Assembly (NCBI GenBank): GCA_029717555.1
Contig: JAMDHS010000018.1
Location: 186,001-250,000 of the forward strand
DNA from: Peribolospora baueri
Lineage: Eukaryota > Basidiomycota > Peribolosporomycetes > Peribolosporales > Peribolosporaceae
DNA length: 64,000 nucleotides
Direction of reading: 5' to 3'
Shown: one piece after another, positions 25,301-35,373 of the stretch
Layout: each line of letters begins with the position of its first letter
Position numbering within the stretch: the first letter of the stretch is position 1
Translations under genes and position numbers: made by a program
The notes under the pieces: model-generated
What the model saw: only the letters and a program-made list of their open reading frames with translations
Databases searched by the model: none
What the model was told of the DNA's origin: nothing

Positions 25301-26477
25301 TGTCCCTAATTTTCCAGCACTTGCCCTCTTCCGTTTCGTAGATCCGCTCAAGGGTACCATAATTATCGATGGCATTGACTACACCTCGATCGGCGTAGAG
25401 GATCTTAGATCTCGTCTGACCATCGTCCCTCAAGATTCTGTCCTGTTCCGGGGCACCCTTAGGGAGAACCTGGTGCGTGCACCCGCGTGTCTCGGGGGCG
25501 GGGCGGTAAGCTTACGTGCGCCTGACTGACTTGGTCACCGTCTCCACAGGATCCTTTCGGAGAGCACGACGATGCCGAACTCACGGACGTGCTCCTTCGC
25601 ACACAGCTTGTCCAACAAAGCCAACTCCAGAGCCGCAACCCGAGTCGCCCCACGTCCAAACCAGCCAGCGTGCGGGGGCTCTCTCTCGGTGACGCGGCCC
25701 TGGCCTCGGACACTTCTTCCACCGTCATCGATGCCAAAGGCGCGCTGACCTTGGACTCCAAGGTCAGCGAAGGTGGTGGAAACTTTTCGCAGGGCCAGCG
25801 GCAGTTGGTGTCTTTGGCGAGGGCGTGAGTAGTCGAGGACCGGAAAAAAGGAGATGCGCTCGACGAGGCTGTTGACGTTCCTCCTCTCGCATGTGCCCTC
25901 GACGGATCAGTCTCCTTCGCAATTCCAAGATTGTCGTCCTCGACGAGGCCACGTCGTCCGTCGACTTCGCCACGGATGCAAAGTAAGCATATCGACGAGA
26001 TACGTCATGATGGCCCATGCTTCATGCTTCACGCTGACATGTTCTGGTTCCACTTAAACTAGAATTCAGCAGGTCATGCGGGATGAGCTCGCCGGTACCA
26101 CCGTGCTCACGATCGCCCACCGGTACGTTGAGATGCCGTCACGCCGCTCCCATCTCTCCCTTCAGCTCACGACCTTCCTTTGTTTTTCTCCTTCCTTCCA
26201 CACTCAGACTTCGCACCATCATCGATTTCGACAAGGTGTTGGTTTTGGACGCCGGCCGGGTCGTCGTGAGTCCTTCGCTCGTGCCTGTCCCCGTTCTGCG
26301 TGTCCGTCGGAAAAAAGGCCATTCACGTGTGGATGCCCCGCCCCTCCTTGCCAGGAATTCGACTCGCCCTACAACCTGCTCAACAAAAAAGACGGCGTAT
26401 TCAAGTCCATGTGCGAGAAATCCGGCGACTTTGTCGAGTTGCTACAACTGGCCGAGGCATCGACGGGCCGATCGTAA
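19372..26477 (+). CDS. ABCC/MRP-type full-size ABC transporter, 1704 aa, 23 exons
   Basis: A full transporter, likely vacuolar or plasma membrane, of the multidrug-resistance/bile-acid-permease family that exports conjugated organic anions. Exons are 19372-20148, 20226-20273, 20358-20482, 20571-21099, 21184-21412, 21504-21608, 21712-21742, 21847-21928, 22012-22468, 22571-22858, 22942-23029, 23141-23473, 23567-23694, 23784-24409, 24515-24767, 24856-24900, 24999-25226, 25318-25472, 25550-25824, 25911-25982, 26063-26122, 26208-26265 and 26355-26477. An N-terminal membrane domain is followed by TMD1, NBD1 (GPTGSGKSS near 787, [14 protein letters not shown] near 888, then LDDVLAAVD, lacking the catalytic Glu as usual in ABCC), TMD2 with [16 protein letters not shown], and NBD2 ([10 protein letters not shown] near 1450, [14 protein letters not shown] near 1586, [12 protein letters not shown]). 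A Lys/Asp-rich charged insert lies at 20935-21020 and a Ser-rich insert in NBD2. It appears intact. Substrate unknown. Confidence 0.93.
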
Positions 26478-26834
26478 CCGTCTTACACGTACGGTTTCCG
26501 ACGTGTCTTACTACCCCTTTGTATAATGACATTGACCGCGTCAAGGAGGAGATCCTGGGCGTGCAGTGCAGGCTTGGAATAGAGTCACGGAGGGTGTTGG
26601 AAATAGACATCTCTTCAAAGTGCATGGAAGCAAAGCCTTCGAGTCAAAACAAGCAAGGCAACGTGACGAAGAGCCAGGCGAGCCAGTCCGCCCCATCTCC
26701 AGTCTTCGACCAAATGATCAACGGGTCGCCGCCGCCTCCCCGCCGCCCGGCTCTTGTAGCTGTTATTGTTATTGTTATTGTTATTGTTATTGTTATTGTT
26801 ATTGTTATTGTTATTGTTATTGTTATTGTTATTG
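26478..26834. other. Convergent 3' intergenic region with hexanucleotide repeat
   Basis: The ABC transporter (+) and SWC4 (-) end tail to tail here. The only notable content is the (TTATTG)n block that begins at 26763 and runs into the SWC4 stop codon; see the repeat entry. No small gene is supported. Confidence 0.6.
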
Positions 26835-26836
26835 TT

Positions 26837-26875
<39 letters not shown>

Positions 26876-26894
26876 GCTGCTGCTGCTGCTGCTG
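26763..26894. repeat. Compound microsatellite: (TTATTG)n, (TTG)13, (CTG)6
   Basis: On the plus strand TTA alternates with TTG from 26763 to 26837 (13 TTA units), followed by 13 TTG units (26838-26876) and six CTG units (26877-26894). Read on the minus strand in the SWC4 frame this is CAG x6, CAA x13, then TAA alternating with CAA. The block is therefore partly coding (Gln19) and partly 3' UTR. Confidence 0.95.
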
Positions 26895-28704
26895 CTCTTT
26901 CAACCTCTTCACGACCCTAATCTCGCTCTCCACCCTATCCAACTGCTTCTTGATCTCCAAAGCAGCCGTCACGGCCCCCAGCAAGTTCTCCCACTTCTCC
27001 ACGTTGGAGCGAGTGGGGAACACCAGCCTCGGTCCGACGCCCAGTTCGGCTAGCATCTGATCGGCTCGAGCGGAGACGGCCGCCTTGGGGGTGAGCATGC
27101 GAGCGGAGCGGATGTAGGCGCCATGGGAGGCGTGAGCGGCGGTGGAGTTGCTGACTGGCGGGGCGGTCGAGGGCGTGCCCATGAGGTGGGGAGGGGTGGG
27201 ACGCGGGCTAGCCAAAGCGGCGTTCGGGTCGAAACGCGTGATGCCATGGAGAGCGTCTGTCGGCGGGCCCACAAAAGCGGTGAGGCAAACGAAACCAAAT
27301 CAGTTGGATGTTGAGCGCCGTTCTCGCTCCATGGACACCCTTGCCCTTGCACTCACCCTGAGCTGCCTGCTTTGCCGCTTCCTTGGCCTTTCTCGACGAG
27401 CCCTGCCCTGCGCCAGAAGTAGCACCAGCTCCGCCACCAGGCTCTACGCTTCCGTCCTCCAACTTCCTCTTCTTCTTCGACTTGTCCGCCGAGGCCGCCT
27501 GGGCCTGCGCGCCCGCCTGAGACATTTGACCGCTTGCGCTCGGAGGCAAACTCTCCCACCCTCCAAGCAGACGAAGCAGCTCCTCGCGCTCCTGCGCAAA
27601 CGTCTTTTCTTGTTGTTCCAGCCGTCGTGCTTCGACATAGAGGGCCTCCTCCTCGGCTATTTGAGCAGGTGAGCGGGTGAAGAGACGCGCGAGGTATTTC
27701 TTACGCTCCACTTCTCGCTCTGTCACGGTCAAGTCCAGTAGATAAACAGTCAAACGGAGAGTCGTGGGACAGTCAGTACTTTGGTAGTCAGATACAGGCG
27801 AAGAAAGATCGATCGGACTCGGGTGGAGCACCCACGTTTGTCGAAGGAATATGAGCTCAACAGCGCGCTTCGTGACGCGGGGTCATCCATAGAAATGCGC
27901 GTTCGAATGAGTTTGCGACAGATCGAGTAGTATCGAGCTTTCAGATCCTGTCGTATGGTACCGCATCAGAGATCGGTCAGCTTGAGAAGAGCGTGACCGC
28001 GTCGCGGACCGGTCGAATGCATACCTCCACGCTCCTCTCCTTGCCGCCAGGAAAGTCCCACCGGTCATGTATGACGACGAAACGGAGATCATACGTGTGA
28101 CACAGGTCGAACAAGTGGTCCGTCTCCTCCTTGCTCCAATCGTCGTCACGCAACAGAGAGTTGTACTCTTCGGTCGAGTAAGAGTACGCGCCCGAGGCGG
28201 TGTTGAACTTGACGAAAGGGTACTCTGTTAATGCACCAACGATACGGTCAGTATATTACAGCAAACGAAAAAGGGGATGATGATGGGAGGGAACTCCGGC
28301 CTCACGTTCGCGTTGCTCGTCAGTCGTCCGTACCCAGTGCTTCAGCTTGAGGCCGTCTGATCGAGCTTGGTTCTCGAATTCCTTCCATTCCCTATCGAGC
28401 CGAGCGGAGCGCCCTAAGCGACGGTCCGCGAATAGCGACGAACAGATAATCAATTCATATTCATCACCCACCATTTAACCTTCTTCTCTCCGAACTTGGG
28501 CTTGGCCTTGAACTTTTTCTTTTGCACCTGGGCCGCTAGGGCCAAGCTGGGGGCGTTGTCGCCGAGGAGGGCGTACAGTTCACGAGAGATGCCCTCGGGT
28601 TTTGGCGCGCGAGACGCGGAGGGTCTTGGGCGCAGAGCGGAGGGGCCGGGAGCGGTGGAGGAGGAGGGGAGAGAGAGGATGTCGCGGACGTCTGACGAGG
28701 TCAT
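26835..28704 (-). CDS. SWC4: SWC4/DMAP1, subunit of SWR1 and NuA4 chromatin complexes, 471 aa
   Basis: Swc4 (DMAP1 in animals) is shared by the SWR1 H2A.Z-exchange complex and the NuA4 acetyltransferase in the nucleus. Exons on the minus strand are 28472-28704, 28306-28391, 28025-28224, 27836-27947, 27357-27719 and 26835-27256, all in phase. The N-terminus has the family's PKPEGISRELYALLGDNAPSL block, then KVKWEWKEFENQARSDGLKL across the first junction. The Myb/SANT-like domain (about 107-172) reads STEEYNSLLRDDDWSKEETD and RFVVIHDRWDFPGGKERSVE, followed by DLKARYYSICRKLIRTR. The second half has the TPAQIAEEEALY-type helix (here SPAQIAEEEALYVEARRLEQ) and a C-terminal helix before a Gln19 tail. 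The tail and the stop codon are both made by a microsatellite. The gene is convergent with the ABC transporter. Confidence 0.93.
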
Positions 28705-29497
28705 GGTGGATGCGGCGGTTGGAGTTGGTGGTCATGAATAGGGATCAAGTTGGACCGCTACCCAGGTTAGGTTGGTCGATCGTCGGCTGCGGCTCCCTCA
28801 GCAACATCCCGCCCGTCGACGAGGCCCGGCCGACCGTGGCTCTTGCTGCTCACCACCATCGCGTGCTTCGCTTGGCTCCCAGCGCCCATGGCTAGTCTCC
28901 CAGCGCGTCTCGAACGAGAATAGGCCTGTTACGTCCTTTGGTCCTTTGGTGAGCTCGAGTCTGGGGCAAGGACAACGGGAGTCGGCCTGACCTGGGGCCT
29001 TTTGTCCTCTTTCCGCTACCGCGCTACGTGACGCAGAAATTGGACGGATGACGGCCGAAGCTCTTGGCGACCTTCGTTAGTGAATCCCGCTTTCAGCCCG
29101 GTTTGAACGTCGGTAGTCGCATGGTTCGATGCGTTTACCTGCAGTCGGAGCTTCGAGCCGCGGGCGAGGAAGCTCAGGTGTGAGTGGCAGGGATGCGGCA
29201 GGATACTCGGAGGATATGAGACGTTGTTGAGGGTGAGCATGGCCGCTTCTGCTCTTTTGCAATACGATAAAACTTCTTTGACCTTCTCGGCTGACTGTTT
29301 GCTATTGCTCCGAATCTCGCTCTTCTTGGTTTAGCACATTGTCAGATTGCACGGCACCCTGTGACGAGCGACGGTTGGGTGAGTTGGAGAGCGCGTTTCC
29401 AATGATGCCTGCCTCGTAATCCCCTCGTTCGCCTTGTATCCTGGAACTGAGCCAATATGCCTGTGGTGAACCGCATACTTTTGCCAACCGAATCTAG
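28705..29497. other. Intergenic region between SWC4 and a zinc-finger-like gene
   Basis: SWC4 and the next gene are divergent, so promoters for both are expected here. I see no supported gene. The 5' exon of the zinc-finger-like gene may lie in this stretch, because the finger-bearing exon appears to begin after a splice acceptor at 29497; I could not identify its start codon. Confidence 0.4.
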
Positions 29498-30937
29498 CCA
29501 TTGGACGCATGCCGGTGGAACACCTGCGCGCACAGGACCTTCGACACGGCCGAGACTCTCAAGCAGCATGTTGAGTCCAAGCACCTTGGCAGCGTCAAAG
29601 AACGTTGTCCTTTCGCGAGTGAGCATTTTGATCTTTTCGCTCACATAATACCGGTCGATCCTTTAGGACAAATGGCTCATGCGTAGACCTCTCATCATCT
29701 GCCCGGGAAGCCTGCGCCAAGGCCTTTCCGAACGTCCCCTCCTTGCAAGCCCATATTAGGGTCTTTCACAACGTCAACGAAGAACCTCTGAAGCCATGCT
29801 TGCGACCACGTCACCCCTCGCCCACGCGCGCACAACCCCCGCCGTTACCTAGAGACGTCGTCGAGAGTTGGAGGCACACCACCGGCAGAGCAGAAGCCTC
29901 CGTCGTACCCAAAGGCACGTCTATGTTTCGTTATCCAGCGATGAGACTGTCGTACTTAATCTGGTCTGACCCCTCGCATCACATGTACGCGTCCGCGCAT
30001 GTCGACAGAGCTGAAACGCCAATTGTCAGGCCGAATCCTCGCCACGCCCTCCGAACCGATAGCGAGGCAACGACGCTCCTCGACGCCGGTAGACAGCCAA
30101 GGATGTTCGCCCATCGCGAGCACTTCCACGAGAAGCACGCCCTTGAGGACCAGTACGAACGAATGGTACAACAGCCCAGACGCGCCGACCGCCTCGTCGA
30201 GCCGTATGTCGGACGACGACTACGGTTTGTCTGTTGGAAGCGGCGCGAACGAGGACTCGGATGCAGGCTCCCCTCCCCCCGTCGACAGCTCTGAGCATTT
30301 CTGGTCTAGCTTGGAAGACGTAGACGAATGGCTCTACTCCGAGTACTTCGGCCTCACCAAGCGTCAGCTCAAGGCGTGGCACGCTCTGCGCTGGCCCCGC
30401 CGGGACGTTACGCCTCCAAGCGCCGGTTCCGTGCACCCGAAGAGGCAATTCACGATCAGTCGGAGGAGGCACGAGCCTTTCGATCACGTCGTCAGGACGG
30501 GCTTCCCCGTCGCCGTTGGGGTTCCCGAGGAGGCGAGATCCAAGTTGAGGCCACGACAACCGAACGTCGACGTCGTCATCCCCATCTCCAAGCGTGGACG
30601 AGAGTTGTCGACGGCCGATCGGAAAGGCAAGGGAAAAGCACCCGAAGGAGGAGTGAAGACGTTTGTGACGACGGAGGTCAACGATCAGGGCCACGTCAAA
30701 GTTCCGAATGCCAGCGACGGTACCGACGCTGGAGACGGACAGCGTTCTGGCGGTCAAATGTTCTCTCAGCAGCGCCTGACGACGAGAGGCATCGGCCTCG
30801 CGGGCATACATCGCGACCACAGCAGCGGGGAGTTCTATGTGGACGTGCCCCGGCCATCGATCAAGCGACGGGCGATAGGCTTCGATGCTTGGAAGCAGAC
30901 TATGGAGAGCATGTTTCGAAGACGAAGGACACAGTGA
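29498..30937 (+). CDS. Unknown protein with degenerate C2H2 zinc-finger motifs (5' end unresolved)
   Basis: I do not recognise a family. The best partial model is 29498-29618, 29687-29904 and 30011-30937, which keeps phase. Exon 1 has a C2H2-like finger, CRWNTCAHRTFDTAETLKQH followed by VESKH (C-x4-C-x12-H-x4-H). Exon 2 has a weaker second one, with a lone CPFA before the junction, then CAKAFPNVPSLQAHIRVFH. The long last exon is Ser/Thr/Pro-rich, with an acidic patch, an ordered stretch EYFGLTKRQLKAWHALRWPR and a basic C-terminus (SIKRRAIGFDAWKQT, ending RRRRTQ). The finger arrangement suggests a nuclear DNA- or RNA-binding protein, but this is inference. The second junction (GTACCC donor) is weak, and two overlapping frames between 29743 and 30294 leave room for other models. 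Confidence 0.5.
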
Positions 30938-31533
30938 GGGAGGAGAGGATAAGGGTGGAGAGGACGAGAGGATAATGGCTGGAGGAGCGGTAGCATTGAC
31001 GTCGATACCGGCGTCGAGCTCGGGCTAGAGCATAGGGGCTCCCAAGGGGGCTCAGGAGCACGGCACCGAAGGGGGGGGGGGGCGGCACGACCGCGGAACG
31101 TGATTGTCGTCATAGACGACTCGCCGCCGACGAGGCAAGCGAGGCTCCCCGAGACGGAGACAAGATAGTCTTCCTCACGAGCTGGCGCAGGATGCAGTTG
31201 AGTGGACCGTCCGGTCTCTGTTTACCGCACAGACGGTGAACACATGCACGCGCCGTTTTGCTTGCGTAGCTGCGCGGACTTTCGGCGAAGGGGGTGTGGT
31301 GTATGGGGATGGCTCCGACCCCGCTAAGAATCGTCGTCGTGGGCCAGCCGGGTGGCCAGTTGCAACCCTCCCCCTCCCCCCTTGTCGTCTGCCATCTCCT
31401 TTCGAGTCTCTTTCCGTTTGCCGCATTCTATTCGCATCTTCACTCATTCGGATCGTGTATATCCGCTCACCCAGTTCCGTGCCCCGCTGGAGGAGGGAAG
31501 ACATAAGGGGGGGGGGGGTATATTATTGCCTTA
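30938..31533. other. Convergent intergenic region with G-runs
   Basis: The region lies between the 3' ends of the zinc-finger-like gene (+) and ARL3 (-). It contains two G homopolymers of about 12, near 31070-31082 and 31507-31519. The second sits close to the ARL3 stop codon, where it would be a C-run in that transcript's 3' UTR. No gene is supported. Confidence 0.5.
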
Positions 31534-32789
31534 TCACTTTCGGGGAGAGTTTTTGACTCTCGCATAGAGCCATTGTACCGCTTCTCGGATACCTCGCCTT
31601 GAGAACATGGGAGATAGGGAAGAAGGGTAGAGCGAGTGGGTGTCAGATATGGCTGCCAATACAAGCCTCGGCTAGGTGGGCCACGTTGGTCAGAGACCGT
31701 TCTGCCTTAGTCGAACCAGAGGTATGTACGAGGAAGCGGGAGAGAAAGATCGAACGCTGGCGACTCACCCCTCCAGAGCACTGACGCCCATGACGTGCAG
31801 CTGACCGCCGACGCCGAACTCTCTGCTCCTCCGCCTACCCTTCGAGCCACCGCCGCCGCCGCCGTCGCTCATCGAAGACTGACTGCCGGAATCGATGAAT
31901 GCGCGGCCTTGGTCCTCTTCCCAGTCGTCGTTCCAATCGTCTTCGGCGTCCATGGCTCTAGCCTTGCCCTTGCCCTTGTCCTTCTCCCCCGCCCTGGCCT
32001 CTACCCCGTCCTCCGACTCTCTCCTCCTCCGATGATCGCCAATCCGATCCTCGCCCGCAGAAGGAGCATCAACCTCGGCAGCGAGTCGATCCCTCTCTCG
32101 TATGCGGGCATTGAAAAACTCCTTGATCTCGGCTACGGGCAGGGCGGAGGGATTGTCTTGCTTGTTGGCGAGGACGAGGGTGGGAAGGAGGGAGGACACT
32201 GGGTGAGTTAGGACGGACTCTGGAGTCCGTCCGTCGCGCGTAGGGGAGAAGGAAGTAACATGCCGAGGAGAGGGAGATGATTGAGCGTCGAGTAAAGAAA
32301 AGGCGCGCTGCTGCCCGCCGCCTTGGCAACCCACTCACCGAACACCTCCCAACACTCCACGAGCCTCTCTTCATCGCAGCTGTCTACAACGTAGCACACA
32401 GCGTGACAGTCATCGTAATACTTGGACCAGATGGGGCGGATCTCTGACTGGCCCCCCAGGTCCCAGAATTGGAGATAGGACGAGGGGAGAGTAATCTTGC
32501 CGACTGCGGGTCGTTGAAAAAAAAGAGTTGTGGTGGATAGACGGTCAGTCGGATCTTCTCCAAAGACCGATCGATGGCTGTCTCGCCCTGTCTCCTCGTC
32601 GGGCGGCTCACTGTTTTGCCCTACAGTGGGGCCGATGCGACTAGGGTCGACGGCGGGAGTCTCGTTGTAGATGCTCTTGATCTTCTCCAAGAGGGTGGTC
32701 TTGCCTGCGGCGTCGAGACCGAGGATGAGGATGGAGAACTGCTCCTTGCGGGTGAGGTACGTGTAGAACCCTGAGAGGAGGTGGTACAT
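31534..32789 (-). CDS. ARL3: ARF-related small GTPase Arl3/ARFRP1, 278 aa with an acidic insert
   Basis: This Golgi-associated ARF-like GTPase (yeast Arl3, animal ARFRP1) recruits Arl1 and its golgin effectors to the trans-Golgi. Exons on the minus strand are 32612-32789, 32339-32503, 31769-32198 and 31534-31597. The start gives the family N-terminus MYHLLSGFYTYLTRKEQFSI, which lacks the ARF Gly-2 myristoylation site, as known for Arl3 (N-acetylated). Motifs: GLDAAGKTT (P-loop), the switch I Thr in IGPTVGQN, WDLGGQSEIRPIWSKYYDD (switch II), LVLANKQDN (G4), VSALEG (G5) and the C-terminal helix GIREAVQWLYARVKNS. The family is usually near 200 residues; the excess is a charged insert of about 75 residues between G4 and G5, encoded in exon 3 without a plausible intron. 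Divergent promoter with SDHAF3. Confidence 0.93.
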
Positions 32790-33021
32790 GCTGAGGGAAG
32801 GAGGGGGAGAGAGAGATTTGAAGAAGGACGGAGAGGCACAGTTTGGCAGTGGACCGCCGGGGAGAGTCACGTGGCGTTGGACGACGAAATCTGGGTGTCA
32901 TTTTGAGAAGACGATCGGCCGCAGCAGCAGCAACAGCGGCACCACCACCACCACCACCACTCCTCAAAGGCAAACCCGTTCATTTCCGACACCGCACCCG
33001 ACCCGTTCACACGCTTCCCTC
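32790..33021. promoter_or_regulatory. 232-bp bidirectional promoter between ARL3 and SDHAF3
   Basis: The start codons of two divergent genes are only 232 bases apart, so both promoters and 5' UTRs share this stretch. It includes a CAC/CAG trinucleotide-rich patch (about 32920-32960). No TATA box is obvious. Confidence 0.5.
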
Positions 33022-33962
33022 ATGCGCCCCTCACTCCGTCGGTGGGCAGACAGCATCGGCGGCGCCAAGCCGCTCACCGCCAAGGAAGTCAAGGGGGCTT
33101 TGTTGCCACCGATCCCGTGAGTTGAGGTGGACGGACGGTGGTGCGCGCCACGAAGACGGACGGGACGTCGCTCTTTGAAGCGGAATGATGAGGTTTCCGG
33201 CAGACTACTGACCCTCTTCTCTCTCACACCCATCTTGAATGGCGTTTCTCTCTTTCTTTTTACGCTCATATTTCCCTCCCCCCGCCCACCAAAAGTCTAT
33301 ACCGTGCCCTATTGCGAGCACATCGCAAGCTTCCTTACGAGATGCGATCGCTGGGCGACGCGTACGTCAAGGACGGTGTGTATGCTTTTCCCGCCGTGGG
33401 CGTGTGGCGAGGAGTGAGCCTGCTCGTACCATCTGGCGGCTGACGCCTGTGATCTCTCTCCTTCTCTTCATTCGTCATCTATGCTTCGTCGCGAATGCCG
33501 CACAGAATTCCGACGGCACCGGACGACGGACAATCCGTCGCACATCATCGGTTTCTTATCACAGTGGAAGGTGTACCTAGACGGACTGCAGGAGAGTCAA
33601 GGGACGCCAGGGAAGAGGCTAGACCCGGCGATACTGGAAAAGGTACGTGGGAGATGGAAGGGCACGGCGGCGGGAGGCTGGGCAGGCGTTGATCGTGATG
33701 CGGGTCTCTGGCTTTCTTCCTTGACGCCTCTTTGGTCGCCCAGCTCTCGGATCAGCAGGTGGGGCAGCTCCACGAGCTCCTGACGGCCAGTCGGGACATC
33801 TGGAAGCCGCCGTCAGCAGAGGATCTGGCGGCGGCCGAGGCGTTGCGGGCGCAGGGACGGGAGAAGGAAGCGAAGGCGCTGGAGTCAGGGAGGAAGGAGA
33901 AGAGGACGGGGGGGAGCGAGGAGATAGCGGAGAGGGTGCTGGGGATGCGAGGCCGGGAGTGA
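33022..33962 (+). CDS. SDHAF3: SDHAF3/ACN9 (Sdh7), succinate dehydrogenase assembly factor, 176 aa
   Basis: A mitochondrial matrix LYR-motif protein that helps mature the iron-sulphur subunit of succinate dehydrogenase. Exons are 33022-33116, 33296-33375, 33506-33642 and 33744-33962. The N-terminus [14 protein letters not shown] is basic and suits a presequence. The junction of exons 1 and 2 builds the LYR motif [14 protein letters not shown]. Next come the conserved [17 protein letters not shown] and [19 protein letters not shown] blocks. The C-terminus is longer and more charged than in animals, with KEKRTGG-like basic residues. All motifs are intact, and the spacing to ARL3 implies a shared promoter. 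Confidence 0.92.
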
Positions 33963-35373
33963 TTTGGTTTCGAGCGTGGTCAGCTAATAGATTTATAAGT
34001 CACTGTGTGCGACGGCAGAAGTAGATGCGATGCGGCGCTGGGTGCCTCGTCGGTATAACAAGGGTGTATTGCATGTACCTATGGCGGGGATAGGATAGGA
34101 TTGGGGCCCATTGGAGGTTTGTCGGACGAGTGTCCTTCCCTCCTTCCTTCCCTCCTTCCTTCCAATCAAGAAAGGAAGGACGGAGGGACGGAAGTGACCG
34201 TGCGCCGAAGGAAGGCGTGTGAGACATGCGGGGGGAGATGGAGAGATAGGACAGTTAGACCGGGATCGGATCGGGTCGGGTCGTCCGAGGTGGTGTGGTG
34301 CCGGGAGGGTGCGAGGATGGGAGGCAGGCAGGACGTCGCCGTGGTGGTCGCCATGGTTGGTCGTCGTCGTGTCGCGTCGCGTTTTCATGTGGCCCAGCTT
34401 GGCTTGGCTTGGTTTGGCTCCGACCGTCTTCGCTTCCGATCCCACGCATTGCTCCGCCTCTTCTCTCCTTCTCTTCTCCTTGCCTCCCGCTCCCCGTCTT
34501 CCCTTCGTTTCATTTCCGCCGTCGCCGTCGCCGTCGCAGTCACTGTCACCGTCGCCTATGGCTGGCAACCCGGTCGGACGCCGGGTCGACGGTTCCGTCG
34601 GCGGCGGCGGCGATGGTTGGAACGAGCTAAGGAGGCACTCAGAAGGCGCGGTGGGAGCGCGGATCGCCGCGGATCGCCGCGGATCGCCGCGGAAAGCGGG
34701 TTAGGCGGCGGCTGCAGAGTGTTGAAGTGTCGATTACGGCGTGTGCTAACGTGACCGCAGTCTGACCGCAGTCAGACCGGCCTGGCACGCGGGCGCGTGT
34801 GGCTTCTAGCTGACCGCTAATTCGGGATCACTCCCACCTCTCTTTCTTTTCTCTCTCTTCTGCCCCTCATCGCTTTCTTTTCTCTTCCACCACCTCCTCG
34901 CTCCCTTCCCCTTGCCGAGCGCACCACCTCTTCCTCCCTCGCGAGCACCAGCCCGCAAGCCGGGCAAGCCAAGCGAGCGAGCGCAACTCCTTCCTTCGCA
35001 CTTTCGTTCCTGAGAACGTCAGCCCTCATACCCGCAGCCGCTCGGCATATATCCACGCCCACGTCCACGTCCACGCCCGCCGCCGCCCTCGCACAACCAC
35101 AACCACGTCGCAACGCTTCTCCATCGCAAGCGCAACCCGCTGAGCAGCCCACCCTCCTTCATGTCCCACTGACCCTGACCCTGCCCACCGCAGCCCACCG
35201 CCTTCGTCGCTCGCACCCTCCTCTTCCCCTTCGATCGGAACGCCCACGTCGCAAAGTCCAAGTCTTCCCCGCCGTCTTCTTCTCCACCTTCGTCCCCTCC
35301 CAGTTCTCCTCTTCTCCCTCCTTCCTCTTCGTCCGCCTCTCCTTCTTCCTCTTCTGTCATCGCACCGACCGTC
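33963..35373. other. Intergenic region upstream of the MesA-type gene
   Basis: No gene is supported, although biased open frames exist on both strands. It holds a perfect 10-bp GC-rich triplicate (34661-34690), a nearby imperfect CTGACCGCAG repeat (about 34750-34790), and a long promoter-proximal tract (34830-35370) rich in C and T on the plus strand, likely the MesA 5' UTR and promoter. Confidence 0.5.
34661..34690. repeat. 10-bp tandem repeat GGATCGCCGC, three perfect copies
   Basis: Three exact head-to-tail copies of GGATCGCCGC, with a partial fourth unit before and a GGAAAGC remnant after. Each unit contains GATC and the palindromic GCGGATCGCCGC-like context. Confidence 0.9.

Noticed and set aside
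26300-26920. Plus-strand frames encoding long VIVIVI and poly-Leu runs
   Set aside because: They are translations of the (TTATTG)n/(TTG)n microsatellite on the strand opposite SWC4 and have no start context, splice logic or family similarity.
29110-29130. GCATGGTTCGATGCG, looking like a tRNA T-arm with B box
   Set aside because: No matching acceptor stem, D arm or anticodon arm could be placed at the right distances on either strand.
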